Below are positions 27,173-35,748 of a DNA stretch of 39,231 nt, in pieces. The stretch is from assembly GCF_002843385.1 (NCBI RefSeq), contig NZ_MVDE01000045.1:1-39231 (forward strand). Reading direction: 5' to 3'. How positions within the stretch are numbered: position 1 is the first letter of the stretch; each line of letters starts with the position of its first letter. The DNA comes from Labilibaculum manganireducens. Its GTDB lineage: Bacteria; Bacteroidota; Bacteroidia; Bacteroidales; Marinifilaceae. The notes under the pieces were generated by a model that made no database searches, was not told where the DNA came from, and saw only the letters and a program-made list of their open reading frames with translations. A program made the translations under genes and the position numbers.

Positions 27173-28512
27173 GCTGCACTTTCTTTTATCGTTATCATTT
27201 CACCTTCAACTGAAAAATCAGCGGCTGATGTAATTTTTACATCTACAAATTGGCCTATTAAATTCTCATCCTGAGATAAAAACCGCACATTAATTCTTCC
27301 CTCTGTTAATCCCGCAAGGTAACCATCATGTTTAGCCTGGCCTTTAACCAATACCCGATAAGTTTTACCCACCATTGAAGAATTGTAATTTTTAGAATGA
27401 ATCTTCAAATCCTGAGTTAAAATATGATGCCGCTCTTTCTTAATATCCAGGCTGATATCATCAAACCAACGATGACTTAATGCTCCCGGACGAGGAGAGT
27501 ACATTGCGATGTAAGCCATGTTGTATTTGAACTCACTCATTGCTTTTCTGGTGTTTTCAAATTGTTCGTCTTTTTCTCCGGTAAAGCCAACAATAATATC
27601 TGTAAAGAGGGTAGCCTCAGGAATTAAGCGTTTAATTGTATGAACAATTTGCCTGTATTTTTCCATTCCATGCTTACGATTCATGTGGATAAGGACTTTA
27701 TCATCGCCCGATTGAATTGGTAAGTGAATTTGTTTAGCGAGACATTTATACTGAGCAATTACTTCAATAACTTCATCAGTCATATCGCGCGGATGCGGAG
27801 AAGTAAAGTATATCCAAAACTCTTTGTTAAGTTGATTTCCCAAATTTCCAACTCTACGCAATAATTCAGGAAAATCTATTTCATCACCTTTTTTATCAAG
27901 ACCATATGAATTTACATTTTGTCCAAGCAAGGTAATTGATTTAAATCCACGCTCCACCAAACTTTGAACTTCAGTTACAATTTCATCGGAGGGACGGGAG
28001 ACTTCTCGTCCTCTGGTATATGGAACCGCACAAAATGAACAAAACTTATCACAACCGTTTTGAATAGGGACAAAAGCCTCAAATTCTGAAGTATAACTAG
28101 GTTTTACATGCCAGAATTCAGAAATATTTTCATTCTGAGAATCAAAACCTTGCTGCAATCCAACGGGAGTTGTAATTCCATATTGCTGAATCATTTCCGG
28201 CAATTTTGGCAGATCCTTCATCTGAAAAATGATATCGAACAATTTCAAAAATTTATCTAAATCGGAGGGGAGGATACAACCGGAAACAAAAGTGATTAGA
28301 TTCCGTTTGTTTTTCCACAAATTCCACTTATGAATTTTAGAATAAACCTTGTCGATTGCCTTTTGACGCACAGAACAAGCTAAAATCCCAATTAAATTGG
28401 CCTCTTCTTCGTTATCTGTCCATTGGTAGCCCATATTTTCGATTACCGAACGAACTCTTTCTCCATCCGAAGCATTCATTTGACAACCTAATGATACAAG
28501 ATGATATTTCAT
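27169..28512 (-). CDS. Divergent MiaB-like radical-SAM methylthiotransferase
   Basis: The protein has 447 aa. The N-terminal domain has three Cys (HLVSLGCQMNASDGERV, GILACSVRQKAIDKV, FVSGCILPSD). The radical-SAM core has QNGCDKFCSFCAVPYTRGRE with CxxxCxxC, and there is a C-terminal TRAM domain (KTYRVLVKGQAKHDGYLAGL). GCQMN and AVPYTRGREVSRP are MiaB-like, so the expected reaction is methylthiolation of i6A37 in tRNA. The second and third Cys contexts (LACSVRQKA, SGCILPSD) and the short linker depart from the usual NTCAIRENA and GCMAQ of MiaB. It may be a distinct paralogue, with canonical MiaB elsewhere in the genome. It overlaps mtaB by 4 nt. Confidence 0.85.
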   Translation of the reverse strand: MKYHLVSLGCQMNASDGERVRSVIENMGYQWTDNEEEANLIGILACSVRQKAIDKVYSKIHKWNLWKNKRNLITFVSGCILPSDLDKFLKLFDIIFQMKDLPKLPEMIQQYGITTPVGLQQGFDSQNENISEFWHVKPSYTSEFEAFVPIQNGCDKFCSFCAVPYTRGREVSRPSDEIVTEVQSLVERGFKSITLLGQNVNSYGLDKKGDEIDFPELLRRVGNLGNQLNKEFWIYFTSPHPRDMTDEVIEVIAQYKCLAKQIHLPIQSGDDKVLIHMNRKHGMEKYRQIVHTIKRLIPEATLFTDIIVGFTGEKDEQFENTRKAMSEFKYNMAYIAMYSPRPGALSHRWFDDISLDIKKERHHILTQDLKIHSKNYNSSMVGKTYRVLVKGQAKHDGYLAGLTEGRINVRFLSQDENLIGQFVDVKITSAADFSVEGEMITIKESAA

Positions 28513-28537
28513 GTTTTATAATTATAAATTACAAGTT

Positions 28538-28607
28538 AAGAATTATGAATTTGAAAATATTCCGCTTCAATATATTGAACTACCTTAGCTCAATTTTCAT
28601 AATTCTT
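28538..28607. repeat. Inverted repeat between FNR-type and miaB-like genes
   Basis: AAGAATTATGAA (28538-28549) and TTCATAATTCTT (28596-28607) are perfect 12-bp inverted arms around 46 nt. There is no adjacent T-run. It could be a weak RNA structure between two co-oriented genes or a remnant AT-rich intergenic repeat. Confidence 0.5.
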
Positions 28608-28617
28608 CATTCTCCGT

Positions 28618-29262
28618 TTAAAAGTATACCTCAGTGTGAATTGGACCTAATGAAATCCCTTGTTTTTCAAGAATATCGTAAGCCTCATAAATCATATGGC
28701 AATTACCACACAAATAACAAACTGTATCTGAGGGGATTGGATTTTTCATTAAATAATCGGTTACTCTTCCATGATAATCACCTGATTTTTCGCGGGAGGT
28801 ACATAAAATGTATTTTCCATTCGGATAACTATCTTTTTCATAGGCTTCTTCTTCAATTCGCACGCCATGCAACACTTGATAATCCATTTCAGGATGCGTT
28901 TCAACAAAACTGTGAATTGGAGATATTCCGGTACCAGTAGCTATAAAAAGGAATTTTTTCCTGCCGATTTCAGACTCCTCTAATGAGAAATGACCAAAAG
29001 GTCCGTCCACATCTAAATAATCACCAGACTTACATCGCTTTAGTTTTTTTGAAACCAAACCGTTTTCAACTTCTTTAATTAACACTTCTAAAAAATTATC
29101 ATTTTCAGAACTATATATAGAATATTCTCGTCGATCAATACTACCGGAAAATCCAAGGGTTATGTATTGCCCTGTTTTAAATGTAAAATCATTTTTTTCC
29201 ATCCTTATAACATAAGTGGAAGAAGTCAAATTTCTTATCTCAATAACTTTGTGTGATCTCAT
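28618..29262 (-). CDS. Small FAD/NAD(P)-binding oxidoreductase, ferredoxin-NADP reductase family
   Basis: The protein has 214 aa, a compact two-domain FNR fold. The FAD domain has FKTGQYITLGF and the flavin-binding RREYSIYSS (RxYS). The NAD(P) domain has FLFIATGTGISPIHSFVE and the C-terminal YLCGNCHMIYEAYDILEKQG with an aromatic end (HTEVYF). No [2Fe-2S] ferredoxin domain or membrane segment is present. It transfers electrons between NAD(P)H and a carrier, such as ferredoxin or flavodoxin, that is not encoded nearby. It is the gene upstream of the miaB-like/mtaB pair on the same strand, 105 bp away. An electron-donor role for radical-SAM enzymes is an attractive but unproven idea. Confidence 0.85.
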   Translation of the reverse strand: MRSHKVIEIRNLTSSTYVIRMEKNDFTFKTGQYITLGFSGSIDRREYSIYSSENDNFLEVLIKEVENGLVSKKLKRCKSGDYLDVDGPFGHFSLEESEIGRKKFLFIATGTGISPIHSFVETHPEMDYQVLHGVRIEEEAYEKDSYPNGKYILCTSREKSGDYHGRVTDYLMKNPIPSDTVCYLCGNCHMIYEAYDILEKQGISLGPIHTEVYF

Positions 29263-29666
29263 TCTTAATTTATGTATTCAATTTTGTTCATCCATAAATT
29301 CACTCGTATTTAACTCAATAATAAATCGAATTATTTATATGGAATCGTTACAAATAAGCGAATACAAAAAAAGATAAAATCCATCTAATAAACAAGAATA
29401 ATAGGATCTTTAGATCTGTTTTAACAAAAATCAATAATATAATGTGTGAAATTCTGAAAAAAACTCAATTTCTTCTAGAATGTATATAAATCAGACATTA
29501 GTAGATTCTGTTTTATTTATTGATTATGTGATATTTAATCTGGCATTTTTATTTTTTAAACGCCTGAGAATTGAATAAATTACATGCTTGTTGCAGTAGG
29601 GTAATACTATTTCTTTCTGAAAGGCTTAAAGAATAACCTGGATTTTGTGATATTACTCACATGCTA
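29263..29666. other. Gene-free AT-rich spacer between bioD and the FNR-type gene
   Basis: About 400 bases with no convincing open frame, RNA gene or terminator. It must contain the promoter of the - strand FNR-type gene, but I could not find a well-spaced TTTG/TAnnTTTG pair. Confidence 0.5.
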
Positions 29667-30350
29667 TTATTCTGCAAAAAACAGTTTGCTAAAATCAACA
29701 TTTGACACTTCGTTTTTTTTCAATTCCGGAATCTCGATGATAGGACAATCAAATCCATATTTTTTCAAATAAGTTTTAAAAACCTGAACTGAATCTTTTA
29801 AAATGAATTCACTGTTTGCAGGATATTGATTGTAGATTAATCCTTTAATTGGAATTTGTCTTTGTTTTGCAATTTCAAGACTGAGAAGAGTGTGATTAAT
29901 ACTACCAAGCTTTGATGAAGTAACTAAAATTACAGGATATTTTTTCTCTTCCATAAAATCAAGAAGTGAATAATCCAAAGTTATTGGAACATGCATACCA
30001 CCAACACCTTCCAAAAGAAGATAATCAAATTGATCTTCAAGAATTGCAGTCGATTTTTCAATTCGTTTAATATCAATTTCTTGATTTTGCATTTGAGCAG
30101 CAAGATGCGGTGATGCAGGATAATCAAAAACATACGGACAGGTAGTTCCGTCTTTATCCACATCTTGAATTTCCATTCCCATTATTTCCCGATGCATTAA
30201 AATATCTTCAGAGATTCCTTTGCAACCGGTTTGTGCAAATTTTTGAGTTATCACTGATTTTTTCTGATCCAATAAATACTTGGCCATTAAGGCTGTAGCA
30301 AATGTTTTACCTGTATCAGTATCAATTCCTGCAATAAAATAGGTTGGCAT
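29667..30350 (-). CDS. bioD: Dethiobiotin synthetase
   Basis: The protein has 227 aa. It carboxylates and cyclises 7,8-diaminopelargonate with CO2 and ATP to dethiobiotin. The P-loop FIAGIDTDTGKTFATALMA is the BioD signature, followed by ITQKFAQTGCKG (the KP/KQ-TG motif) and LLLEGVGGMHVPI (EGxGG), and SSKLGSINHTLLSLE. It is the last gene of the bio operon, 2 nt after bioC. No bioB follows; the next 400 bases are gene-free. Confidence 0.96.
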   Translation of the reverse strand: MPTYFIAGIDTDTGKTFATALMAKYLLDQKKSVITQKFAQTGCKGISEDILMHREIMGMEIQDVDKDGTTCPYVFDYPASPHLAAQMQNQEIDIKRIEKSTAILEDQFDYLLLEGVGGMHVPITLDYSLLDFMEEKKYPVILVTSSKLGSINHTLLSLEIAKQRQIPIKGLIYNQYPANSEFILKDSVQVFKTYLKKYGFDCPIIEIPELKKNEVSNVDFSKLFFAE

Positions 30351-30352
30351 TA

Positions 30353-31120
30353 TTAATTTATCTTTTTAGGTTTCGCAATAAAATATAAGGGTTGATAGGT
30401 GAGGGGTACACCCAAATCGGTACCAAACAAATCCTGATAATCCTCTTTAAAATTCATCAAATCGCTTTTTGTCCAAGCCTTTCCAGGAATTCCGTTTACA
30501 CCTGTTTGCTTCATATGATAGAGAACCCCAAGAGGATCTGAGAAAAAACGGGTAATTGTTTCTTTATCACTCCAAAGAATTTCAAATTTATCAGACAAAA
30601 GCCTCTCATGCTTTCCAAACGACAAATAATTTAATCCTTTGCCATTCACTTCGCGTATTTCTCTGTAATTATCAGGACCAAAAGTGCTAAATACAAGTAA
30701 ACCATCGGGCTGTAAAGCTTTGTGTATTTTTATTAAAAAACCATCTAAGTTATTGAACCACTGAAATGTTGAACTCGAAATAATTAAATCCAAAGAATCT
30801 GGTAAATCCAAAGACTCAATATCTCCACCCAAAAATTGTATGTCCGAATGAATAGAGCTAAGGATGTCTGAATATTCTTCAACAATATCATTTGCATAAT
30901 ACAAATCGGTATTGAATTTTTGGAAAAACTTATCAGTAAGTACAGCCGGACCGCAACCAATCTCCAGAACTTTCGAAAAATGGCTTACGGGTTGACGCAA
31001 CAATTCATTAATCAATCTGGAGGCGATAGCTTCCTGAACAATAGCATGTTTACGATAGGTTTCGATACTTTTTACGAATCCTTTCTGTACTTTATCTTTA
31101 TTAATATTTTGATGCTGCAC
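30353..31120 (-). CDS. bioC: Malonyl-ACP O-methyltransferase
   Basis: The protein has 255 aa. This SAM-dependent methyltransferase caps malonyl-ACP as a methyl ester so that fatty-acid enzymes can extend it to pimeloyl-ACP methyl ester. The N-terminal DKVQKGFVKSIETYRKHA is typical of BioC (family form: F..A...Y...A). SAM motif I is KVLEIGCGPAVLTDKF, the acidic motif is FLGGDIESLDL and the post-motif is DLIISSSTFQWFNNLD (the family's SNxAxQW region). Its first 20 bases overlap the end of bioG, the esterase that removes the methyl group. Confidence 0.93.
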   Translation of the reverse strand: MQHQNINKDKVQKGFVKSIETYRKHAIVQEAIASRLINELLRQPVSHFSKVLEIGCGPAVLTDKFFQKFNTDLYYANDIVEEYSDILSSIHSDIQFLGGDIESLDLPDSLDLIISSSTFQWFNNLDGFLIKIHKALQPDGLLVFSTFGPDNYREIREVNGKGLNYLSFGKHERLLSDKFEILWSDKETITRFFSDPLGVLYHMKQTGVNGIPGKAWTKSDLMNFKEDYQDLFGTDLGVPLTYQPLYFIAKPKKIN

Positions 31121-31793
31121 TTTTACATTCCTCCATTAAATCATCCCACGAATTCCAACTGTAAAAACAAAAGTGAGGAGTATTTTCCATTTTAATTATA
31201 TTTTTTTGCTCGCGCCAAGCATTTTCTAAATTTTCAAATGGAAAAATTAAATCGTTTTGTCCCAATAATACCGAATCATATACATTCCAATCAATAAAAT
31301 GGTTTTGTACAAGCTCCTGAAGTACAATTAATTCTTCCTTTTGATCCTCAATATTCCGTTGTGGTATTTGCATTTTAAAACGATCAAACCCAATTTTACC
31401 GCCACACATTCGAAGCCAAAACTTCTCAATAGTTCTTGAATTCAATCCATTTATAGTACCCTGAAAGATTGCAGGTGGAATGCCTTTCAAATTATCAATT
31501 GCTTGTAAAGTTCCATTTATGGCAATTTTACTGGCGAATAGATCCTTCCATTGGAGGTAAAGCATGTTCGCAACATAAACACCAAGCGACCATGCAACCA
31601 AATGTACTTCCTGATAATTTTCAAACAGTCTTTCAACCTGTTTAGGAATTAATAAGTCCCGGTAATCAAAACACATCAGCACATCGTACTCTTTTGAATT
31701 TATTGATTGAAAAGGATTTGCATCACATCCCCAACCATTCATAAACAAAATGCACTTCTCGTTAGCAGATTTATGCAGCCATTCACTTTTCAT
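31101..31793 (-). CDS. bioG: Pimeloyl-ACP methyl ester esterase
   Basis: The protein has 230 aa and belongs to the DUF452 alpha/beta-hydrolase family, to which BioG belongs. Visible elements are CILFMNGWGCDANPF (oxyanion region), the nucleophile elbow HLVAWSLGVYVAN (Ser), VLLGQNDLIFPF (Asp) and NTPHFCFYSW (His), a full catalytic triad. It hydrolyses pimeloyl-ACP methyl ester to stop elongation and yield pimeloyl-ACP for BioF. It overlaps bioF by 11 nt upstream and bioC by 20 nt downstream, giving tight translational coupling. BioH is the alternative esterase in other bacteria; this sequence is of BioG type. Confidence 0.92.
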   Translation of the reverse strand: MKSEWLHKSANEKCILFMNGWGCDANPFQSINSKEYDVLMCFDYRDLLIPKQVERLFENYQEVHLVAWSLGVYVANMLYLQWKDLFASKIAINGTLQAIDNLKGIPPAIFQGTINGLNSRTIEKFWLRMCGGKIGFDRFKMQIPQRNIEDQKEELIVLQELVQNHFIDWNVYDSVLLGQNDLIFPFENLENAWREQKNIIKMENTPHFCFYSWNSWDDLMEECKSAASKY

Positions 31794-32904
31794 CGCAATA
31801 ATTCTTTATCAGTTCCGGTAAATCTTTAAGATCTTCCCAATCCATATCTGCACAAACAGAAATACGCAGTCTGGCAGTATCTTTAGGCACGGCAGGTGGT
31901 CGGATAGGGAATACCAAAAAACCTTTTTTTTGCAAATACTCAGCTAAATTAACGCATTTTTGACTGTCTCCAACCAGAACAGGAATAATATTTGAACTTC
32001 CCATTGTTTCTATTCCGGCATTTTTCAGGCCTTCTCTTAATTGTTCCGATATTGACTGCAAATGCTCCCGTTCCATTTTCATTTTCACAATGGTTCGCAA
32101 CATTATATAGTTCCAGCTGATTACAATTGGAGGCAGAGCAGTAGTGAAAATTAATGAACGCATTTTGTTAATTAAATACTCTTTAAGAATAGCATCACAA
32201 ATAACATATGCACCAATTGAGTTCATCGCTTTACCAAAAGTGCCAATCAGTAAATCAATTTCTGTAAGACATGATTTCTCTTCCGATAAACCAAGACCTT
32301 TAATTCCTCTAACTCCTAAAGCGTGAGCTTCATCAATATATAAAAAGCAATCAAATCGTTTTTTAATTTCAATCAGTTTTTCAAGGTCAGCTTCGTCGCC
32401 ATCCATACTAAAAACTGATTCACTTACAATAAAAACACGATTGTAATCTTTTCGTTTTGTAGTAAGAATATGTGTTAAGTGATCGTAATCAGCATGTTTG
32501 AATCGAACTTGTTCAGCGCTGCTTAATCGAATGCCATCAATTATACTGGCATGATTCAACTTATCAGATATTATCAAATCATCTTTTCCTGCTAAAGCAG
32601 CCAAAATACCAATATTAGCATGGTATCCCGAATTAAAAAATAATGCAGGCCTGCCATACAAATTTTCGAGCTCAGCTTCCAGTAACTGATATTCCTTAAA
32701 GTTTCCGGTAAGCAGCCGAGATGATCCTGAGCCAAAGGAATTCCCCTTTGGGCGAGGAATATTTTTTTTACTAACTCCTAAATAATCATTTGAAGAGAGG
32801 TTAATCTTATAGTTACTTTCAGAAATCATTTTTAGGGTCCGAAGGTTGCCAGACTCCTCAAGCGTCTGTAATTCCTCTTTGTATTTATTCAGTTTTTGAT
32901 CCAT
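31783..32904 (-). CDS. bioF: 8-amino-7-oxononanoate synthase
   Basis: The protein has 373 aa, a PLP enzyme of the alpha-oxoamine synthase family condensing pimeloyl-ACP with alanine. The motifs are NLSSNDYLGVSK, GSGSSRLLTGNFKEYQLLE, FNSGYHANIGILA, SESVFSMDGDEADL, YIDEAHALGVRG and the PLP-Lys segment IGTFGKAMNSIGAYV. KBL is a close paralogue, but the position between bioA and bioG fixes the role. It starts 7 nt after bioA; the start codon follows a weak purine stretch. Confidence 0.95.
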   Translation of the reverse strand: MDQKLNKYKEELQTLEESGNLRTLKMISESNYKINLSSNDYLGVSKKNIPRPKGNSFGSGSSRLLTGNFKEYQLLEAELENLYGRPALFFNSGYHANIGILAALAGKDDLIISDKLNHASIIDGIRLSSAEQVRFKHADYDHLTHILTTKRKDYNRVFIVSESVFSMDGDEADLEKLIEIKKRFDCFLYIDEAHALGVRGIKGLGLSEEKSCLTEIDLLIGTFGKAMNSIGAYVICDAILKEYLINKMRSLIFTTALPPIVISWNYIMLRTIVKMKMEREHLQSISEQLREGLKNAGIETMGSSNIIPVLVGDSQKCVNLAEYLQKKGFLVFPIRPPAVPKDTARLRISVCADMDWEDLKDLPELIKNYCDEK

Positions 32905-32911
32905 TTCTAAT

Positions 32912-34201
32912 TTATTGCATTGCTGCTACTTTAACCAAAGCTTTGCAAAGGAAAGATAAATCTTCTTCAGATATAATAAATGGAGGCATAATGTAGACTA
33001 ATTTTCCAAACGGGCGAACCCAAACTCCATTTTCCACAAATTGCTTTTGAATAGAAGCCATATTTACCGGTTCATTCATTTCAATAACTCCAATAGCACC
33101 TAAAATCCGAACATCTTTTACTTGTTTTAATTCTTTCGCCTTCGATAAATTTCGTATTAATTGTTGTTCAATATTACGAACCTTCTCCAAACACGATGAT
33201 TCTAATAGTAAATTGATACTCGCAACACCAACCGCGCATGCCAAAGGATTTCCCATAAATGTGGGGCCATGCATAAAACAACCTGGCGCACCAGTGGAAA
33301 TTCCATCACTTACTTTTTGTGAAGTTAAAGTGGCTGCAAAACTTAAATAGCCGCCAGTTATTGCTTTCCCTACGCACATTATATCCGGAGATATATCAGC
33401 ATGTTCGCAAGCAAATAATTTCCCTGTTCTACCAAAACCTGTGGCTATTTCGTCGAGAATAAGCAGTATGTTGTAAGTATCGCAAGCTCTTCGCAACTCC
33501 GTTAAATATTGAGGATGATAAAACTTCATTCCTCCAGCCCCCTGAACAACAGGCTCTAAGATAATCGCAGCAAGCTCCTTATGATGCACTTCAATCATAT
33601 TTTGCATAGACTGAAAGGAGTGAGAATCCCATTCATCGTAAAACCCACAATCTGGCGATTCTGCGAAGTAATTAACAGGCAAAACTCCTCTGAAAATTTC
33701 ATGCATTCCGGTTACAGGATCACAAACAGACATGGCGTTAAAAGTATCACCATGATATCCTGAGCGAATGCTCAAAAATTTATTTTTATTTGGATTCCCT
33801 TTGGTAAACCAATATTGAAGAGCCATTTTCATTGCCACCTCAACAGATACAGAACCAGAATCGCAGAAAAATACTTTTTCCATACCCTCCGGACTTATAT
33901 CAACCAATAACCTGGCCAACTCAATTGCAGGTTTGTGAGTAATACCGCCAAACATCACATGCGACATCTGTTTTAATTGCTTTTGAACAGCTTCATTCAA
34001 AACAGGATGATTATATCCGTGAACAGCACACCACCACGAGGACATACCATCAATAATATCTTGACCTGAATCCAATGTAAGTCTTACACCATTGGCCGAA
34101 ACTACAGGGTAGACGGGTAGTGGCTCATGCATTGAAGTATATGGATGCCAAATATGTTCTCTATCAAAAACGAGATCAGATGGCTTAAACATTTCCGACA
34201 T
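32912..34201 (-). CDS. bioA: Adenosylmethionine-8-amino-7-oxononanoate transaminase
   Basis: The protein has 429 aa, a class-III PLP aminotransferase converting KAPA to DAPA with SAM as amino donor. The BioA signature [17 protein letters not shown] is at the N-terminus, [16 protein letters not shown] follows, then [30 protein letters not shown] and the PLP-Lys loop [17 protein letters not shown]. It is the first gene of the operon bioA-F-G-C-D on the - strand. The promoter should lie in 34202-34481, shared with the divergent thioredoxin-like gene. Confidence 0.96.
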   Translation of the reverse strand: MSEMFKPSDLVFDREHIWHPYTSMHEPLPVYPVVSANGVRLTLDSGQDIIDGMSSWWCAVHGYNHPVLNEAVQKQLKQMSHVMFGGITHKPAIELARLLVDISPEGMEKVFFCDSGSVSVEVAMKMALQYWFTKGNPNKNKFLSIRSGYHGDTFNAMSVCDPVTGMHEIFRGVLPVNYFAESPDCGFYDEWDSHSFQSMQNMIEVHHKELAAIILEPVVQGAGGMKFYHPQYLTELRRACDTYNILLILDEIATGFGRTGKLFACEHADISPDIMCVGKAITGGYLSFAATLTSQKVSDGISTGAPGCFMHGPTFMGNPLACAVGVASINLLLESSCLEKVRNIEQQLIRNLSKAKELKQVKDVRILGAIGVIEMNEPVNMASIQKQFVENGVWVRPFGKLVYIMPPFIISEEDLSFLCKALVKVAAMQ

Positions 34202-34481
34202 AGGAGTTTTTTTTCATGTAAATTCTTTGTAAAACTAGGGTTTATCCGTTTAAACCGTACCAATTCTAAAGTATTTTTACAACATATGTAGTTTCGCTTA
34301 GCCTTTAAAATGTTATTTGTTCGTTAAAAATCTGAAATCTCCTTGATTTACCTTCAATTTAATTTAAATTGCTTCAAATTTAAAATACAAACATGAAACG
34401 TCCATGTATAAAGCGTTCTGCACACAGGGGGATGATTATGATGGTAAGTTCCAAGTGGCAAAAACTTAAAATTACGAACAC

Positions 34482-34967
34482 ATGAAAACGAAAAAAATTG
34501 CCCTTCTAGTAAGTTTATTCCTTGTATTTAGTCTGACTACAATAGGTCAAAAGCCCTACGATCCATCTCTTAACGGAAAAGAAGAAATTGCGAAGGCAGT
34601 TAGTAAAGCTAAAAAAGAAGGAAAACATGTTCTGCTTCAGATAGGAGGAAATTGGTGTCCTTGGTGCATAAAAATGCATAATTACCTGCATAGTGAAACA
34701 ACATTAAATAAGCTTCTAGAGGATAATTATATCTTCCTTGAGGTAAATTACAGTAAGGAAAATAAAAATTTAGATGCATTGGCAGAACTTGGTTATCCTC
34801 AGCGTTTTGGATTTCCTGTTATGATCGTTTTAAATGGTGAAGGAGAAAAACTTCATACACAAAACACGGGTAATTTAGAGCAAGACAAAGCTTACAATTT
34901 CGAGAAAGTTAAATCATTCCTATACAATTGGCGCCCCGATGCTTTAAATCCTGAACATTATAAATAG
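34482..34967 (+). CDS. Exported thioredoxin-fold protein (thioredoxin_7 type)
   Basis: The protein has 161 aa. The signal peptide is IALLVSLFLVFSLTTIGQ. The thioredoxin fold has a redox centre GGNWCPWCIKMHNYL (CPWC) and the cis-Pro strand RFGFPVMIVLNGEGE. It lies in the periplasm or envelope and probably acts in disulfide reduction or shuffling; the substrate is unknown. It is transcribed divergently from bioA across 280 bases. A second start candidate is not needed because the signal peptide begins at this ATG. Confidence 0.87.
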   Translation: MKTKKIALLVSLFLVFSLTTIGQKPYDPSLNGKEEIAKAVSKAKKEGKHVLLQIGGNWCPWCIKMHNYLHSETTLNKLLEDNYIFLEVNYSKENKNLDALAELGYPQRFGFPVMIVLNGEGEKLHTQNTGNLEQDKAYNFEKVKSFLYNWRPDALNPEHYK

Positions 34968-35007
34968 AGTAAAAGGCAATAAATTTAGACTATCAACTCC
35001 TTTTTTA

Positions 35008-35038
35008 TTTGAATAAAGAAATAATTGTACTTTCTTTG
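35008..35038 (+). promoter_or_regulatory. Bacteroidota-type promoter for slyD
   Basis: TTTG at 35008-35011, a 19-nt spacer, then TTTCTTTG at 35031-35038 (one mismatch to TAnnTTTG). Transcription from about 35045 excludes the upstream in-frame start at 35025 and supports the ATG at 35100. Confidence 0.6.
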
Positions 35039-35099
35039 TACAGAATTCTCAGGTTTTGGGATCCAAATTAAGGATATAATACTAAAAAAAGAAAATATT

Positions 35100-35642
35100 A
35101 TGACAATTTCAAAAGATAAGGTTGTTTCAGTTATTTACGAATTAAAAACTGATCTTTCGGGAGAGATTATTGAAAAAGCAGTAGCAGAAACTCCACTTAC
35201 ATATTTATGTGGTGCTGGACAGATGTTAGAAAAGTTTGAAGAAAAATTGATGGGGCTGAAAGTAGGTGATTCTTTTGATTTCAAATTAGAAACTGAAGAA
35301 GCATACGGTGAGGCATCAGAAGAAGCAGTAATCGATCTTCCTAAAAATATATTTGAAGTTAACGGTGAATTTGATTCAGAAGTTATTGCAGAAGGAAATG
35401 TAGTACCAATGCAGGATAACTCAGGCCGCAGAATGAATGGAATCGTTCTTGAAGTTACAGATGCTACTGTAAAAATGGATTTCAACCATCCACTTGCCGG
35501 AGATGCTCTGTTCTTTAAAGGTGAAGTTATTGAAGTTAGAGATGCTTCAGAAGAAGAAATGAAAGAAGCTTATGCACCTCAGGGCGGATGTGATAGCGGA
35601 AGTTGTGAAAGCGGCGGATGTGGCAGCGGATGTGGATGCTAA
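35100..35642 (+). CDS. slyD: SlyD-type FKBP peptidyl-prolyl isomerase with Cys-rich tail
   Basis: The protein has 180 aa from the ATG at 35100, chosen because a promoter lies over the upstream in-frame start. The FKBP core is split by an insert-in-flap domain: PLTYLCGAGQMLEKFEEKLM and GDSFDFKLETEEAYGEA, then the IF insert (~75-120), then DFNHPLAGDALFFKGEVIEV (FNHPLAG is the SlyD hallmark). The C-terminus GGCDSGSCESGGCGSGCGC has five Cys and no His, a likely metal-binding (Ni/Zn) tail. It is a cytosolic chaperone and prolyl isomerase, and possibly supplies metal to metalloenzymes. It is flanked by its own promoter and terminator. Confidence 0.93.
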   Translation: MTISKDKVVSVIYELKTDLSGEIIEKAVAETPLTYLCGAGQMLEKFEEKLMGLKVGDSFDFKLETEEAYGEASEEAVIDLPKNIFEVNGEFDSEVIAEGNVVPMQDNSGRRMNGIVLEVTDATVKMDFNHPLAGDALFFKGEVIEVRDASEEEMKEAYAPQGGCDSGSCESGGCGSGCGC

Positions 35643-35664
35643 TTAGTTTCTGAAAAGATATTTC

Positions 35665-35691
35665 AGCCCGAAAGCCTTTGGTTTTCGGGCT
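35665..35691 (+). terminator. Intrinsic terminator of slyD
   Basis: The stem is AGCCCGAAA / TTTCGGGCT with a 9-nt loop, followed by TTGTTTTTC. The U-tract overlaps the -33 element of the next promoter. Confidence 0.82.
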
Positions 35692-35721
35692 TTGTTTTTC
35701 TAGTCTTATCAAGTATCTTTA
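35691..35721 (+). promoter_or_regulatory. Bacteroidota-type promoter for the symporter gene
   Basis: TTTG at 35691-35694, a 19-nt spacer, then TATCTTTA at 35714-35721 (last base differs from TAnnTTTG). The start codon at 35749 follows about 20 nt after the expected transcription start. The -33 box is embedded in the T-rich tail of the slyD terminator. Confidence 0.55.
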
Positions 35722-35748
35722 AAGCACAATAAAAAAAACATATCGATT

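Noticed and set aside
28356-28940. A 194-codon + strand frame across the miaB-like and FNR-type genes
   Set aside because: It runs antisense to two well-supported genes, with unusual composition and no family resemblance.
34227-34256. TTGTAAAAC-N12-GTTTAAACC before bioA as a BirA operator
   Set aside because: The second half does not match GGTTTACAA and the spacing is shorter than the 14-16 nt I expect for BirA sites.
35025-35099. N-terminal extension of the SlyD protein from an upstream ATG
   Set aside because: The extension lies on top of the promoter at 35008-35038 and resembles no FKBP start.
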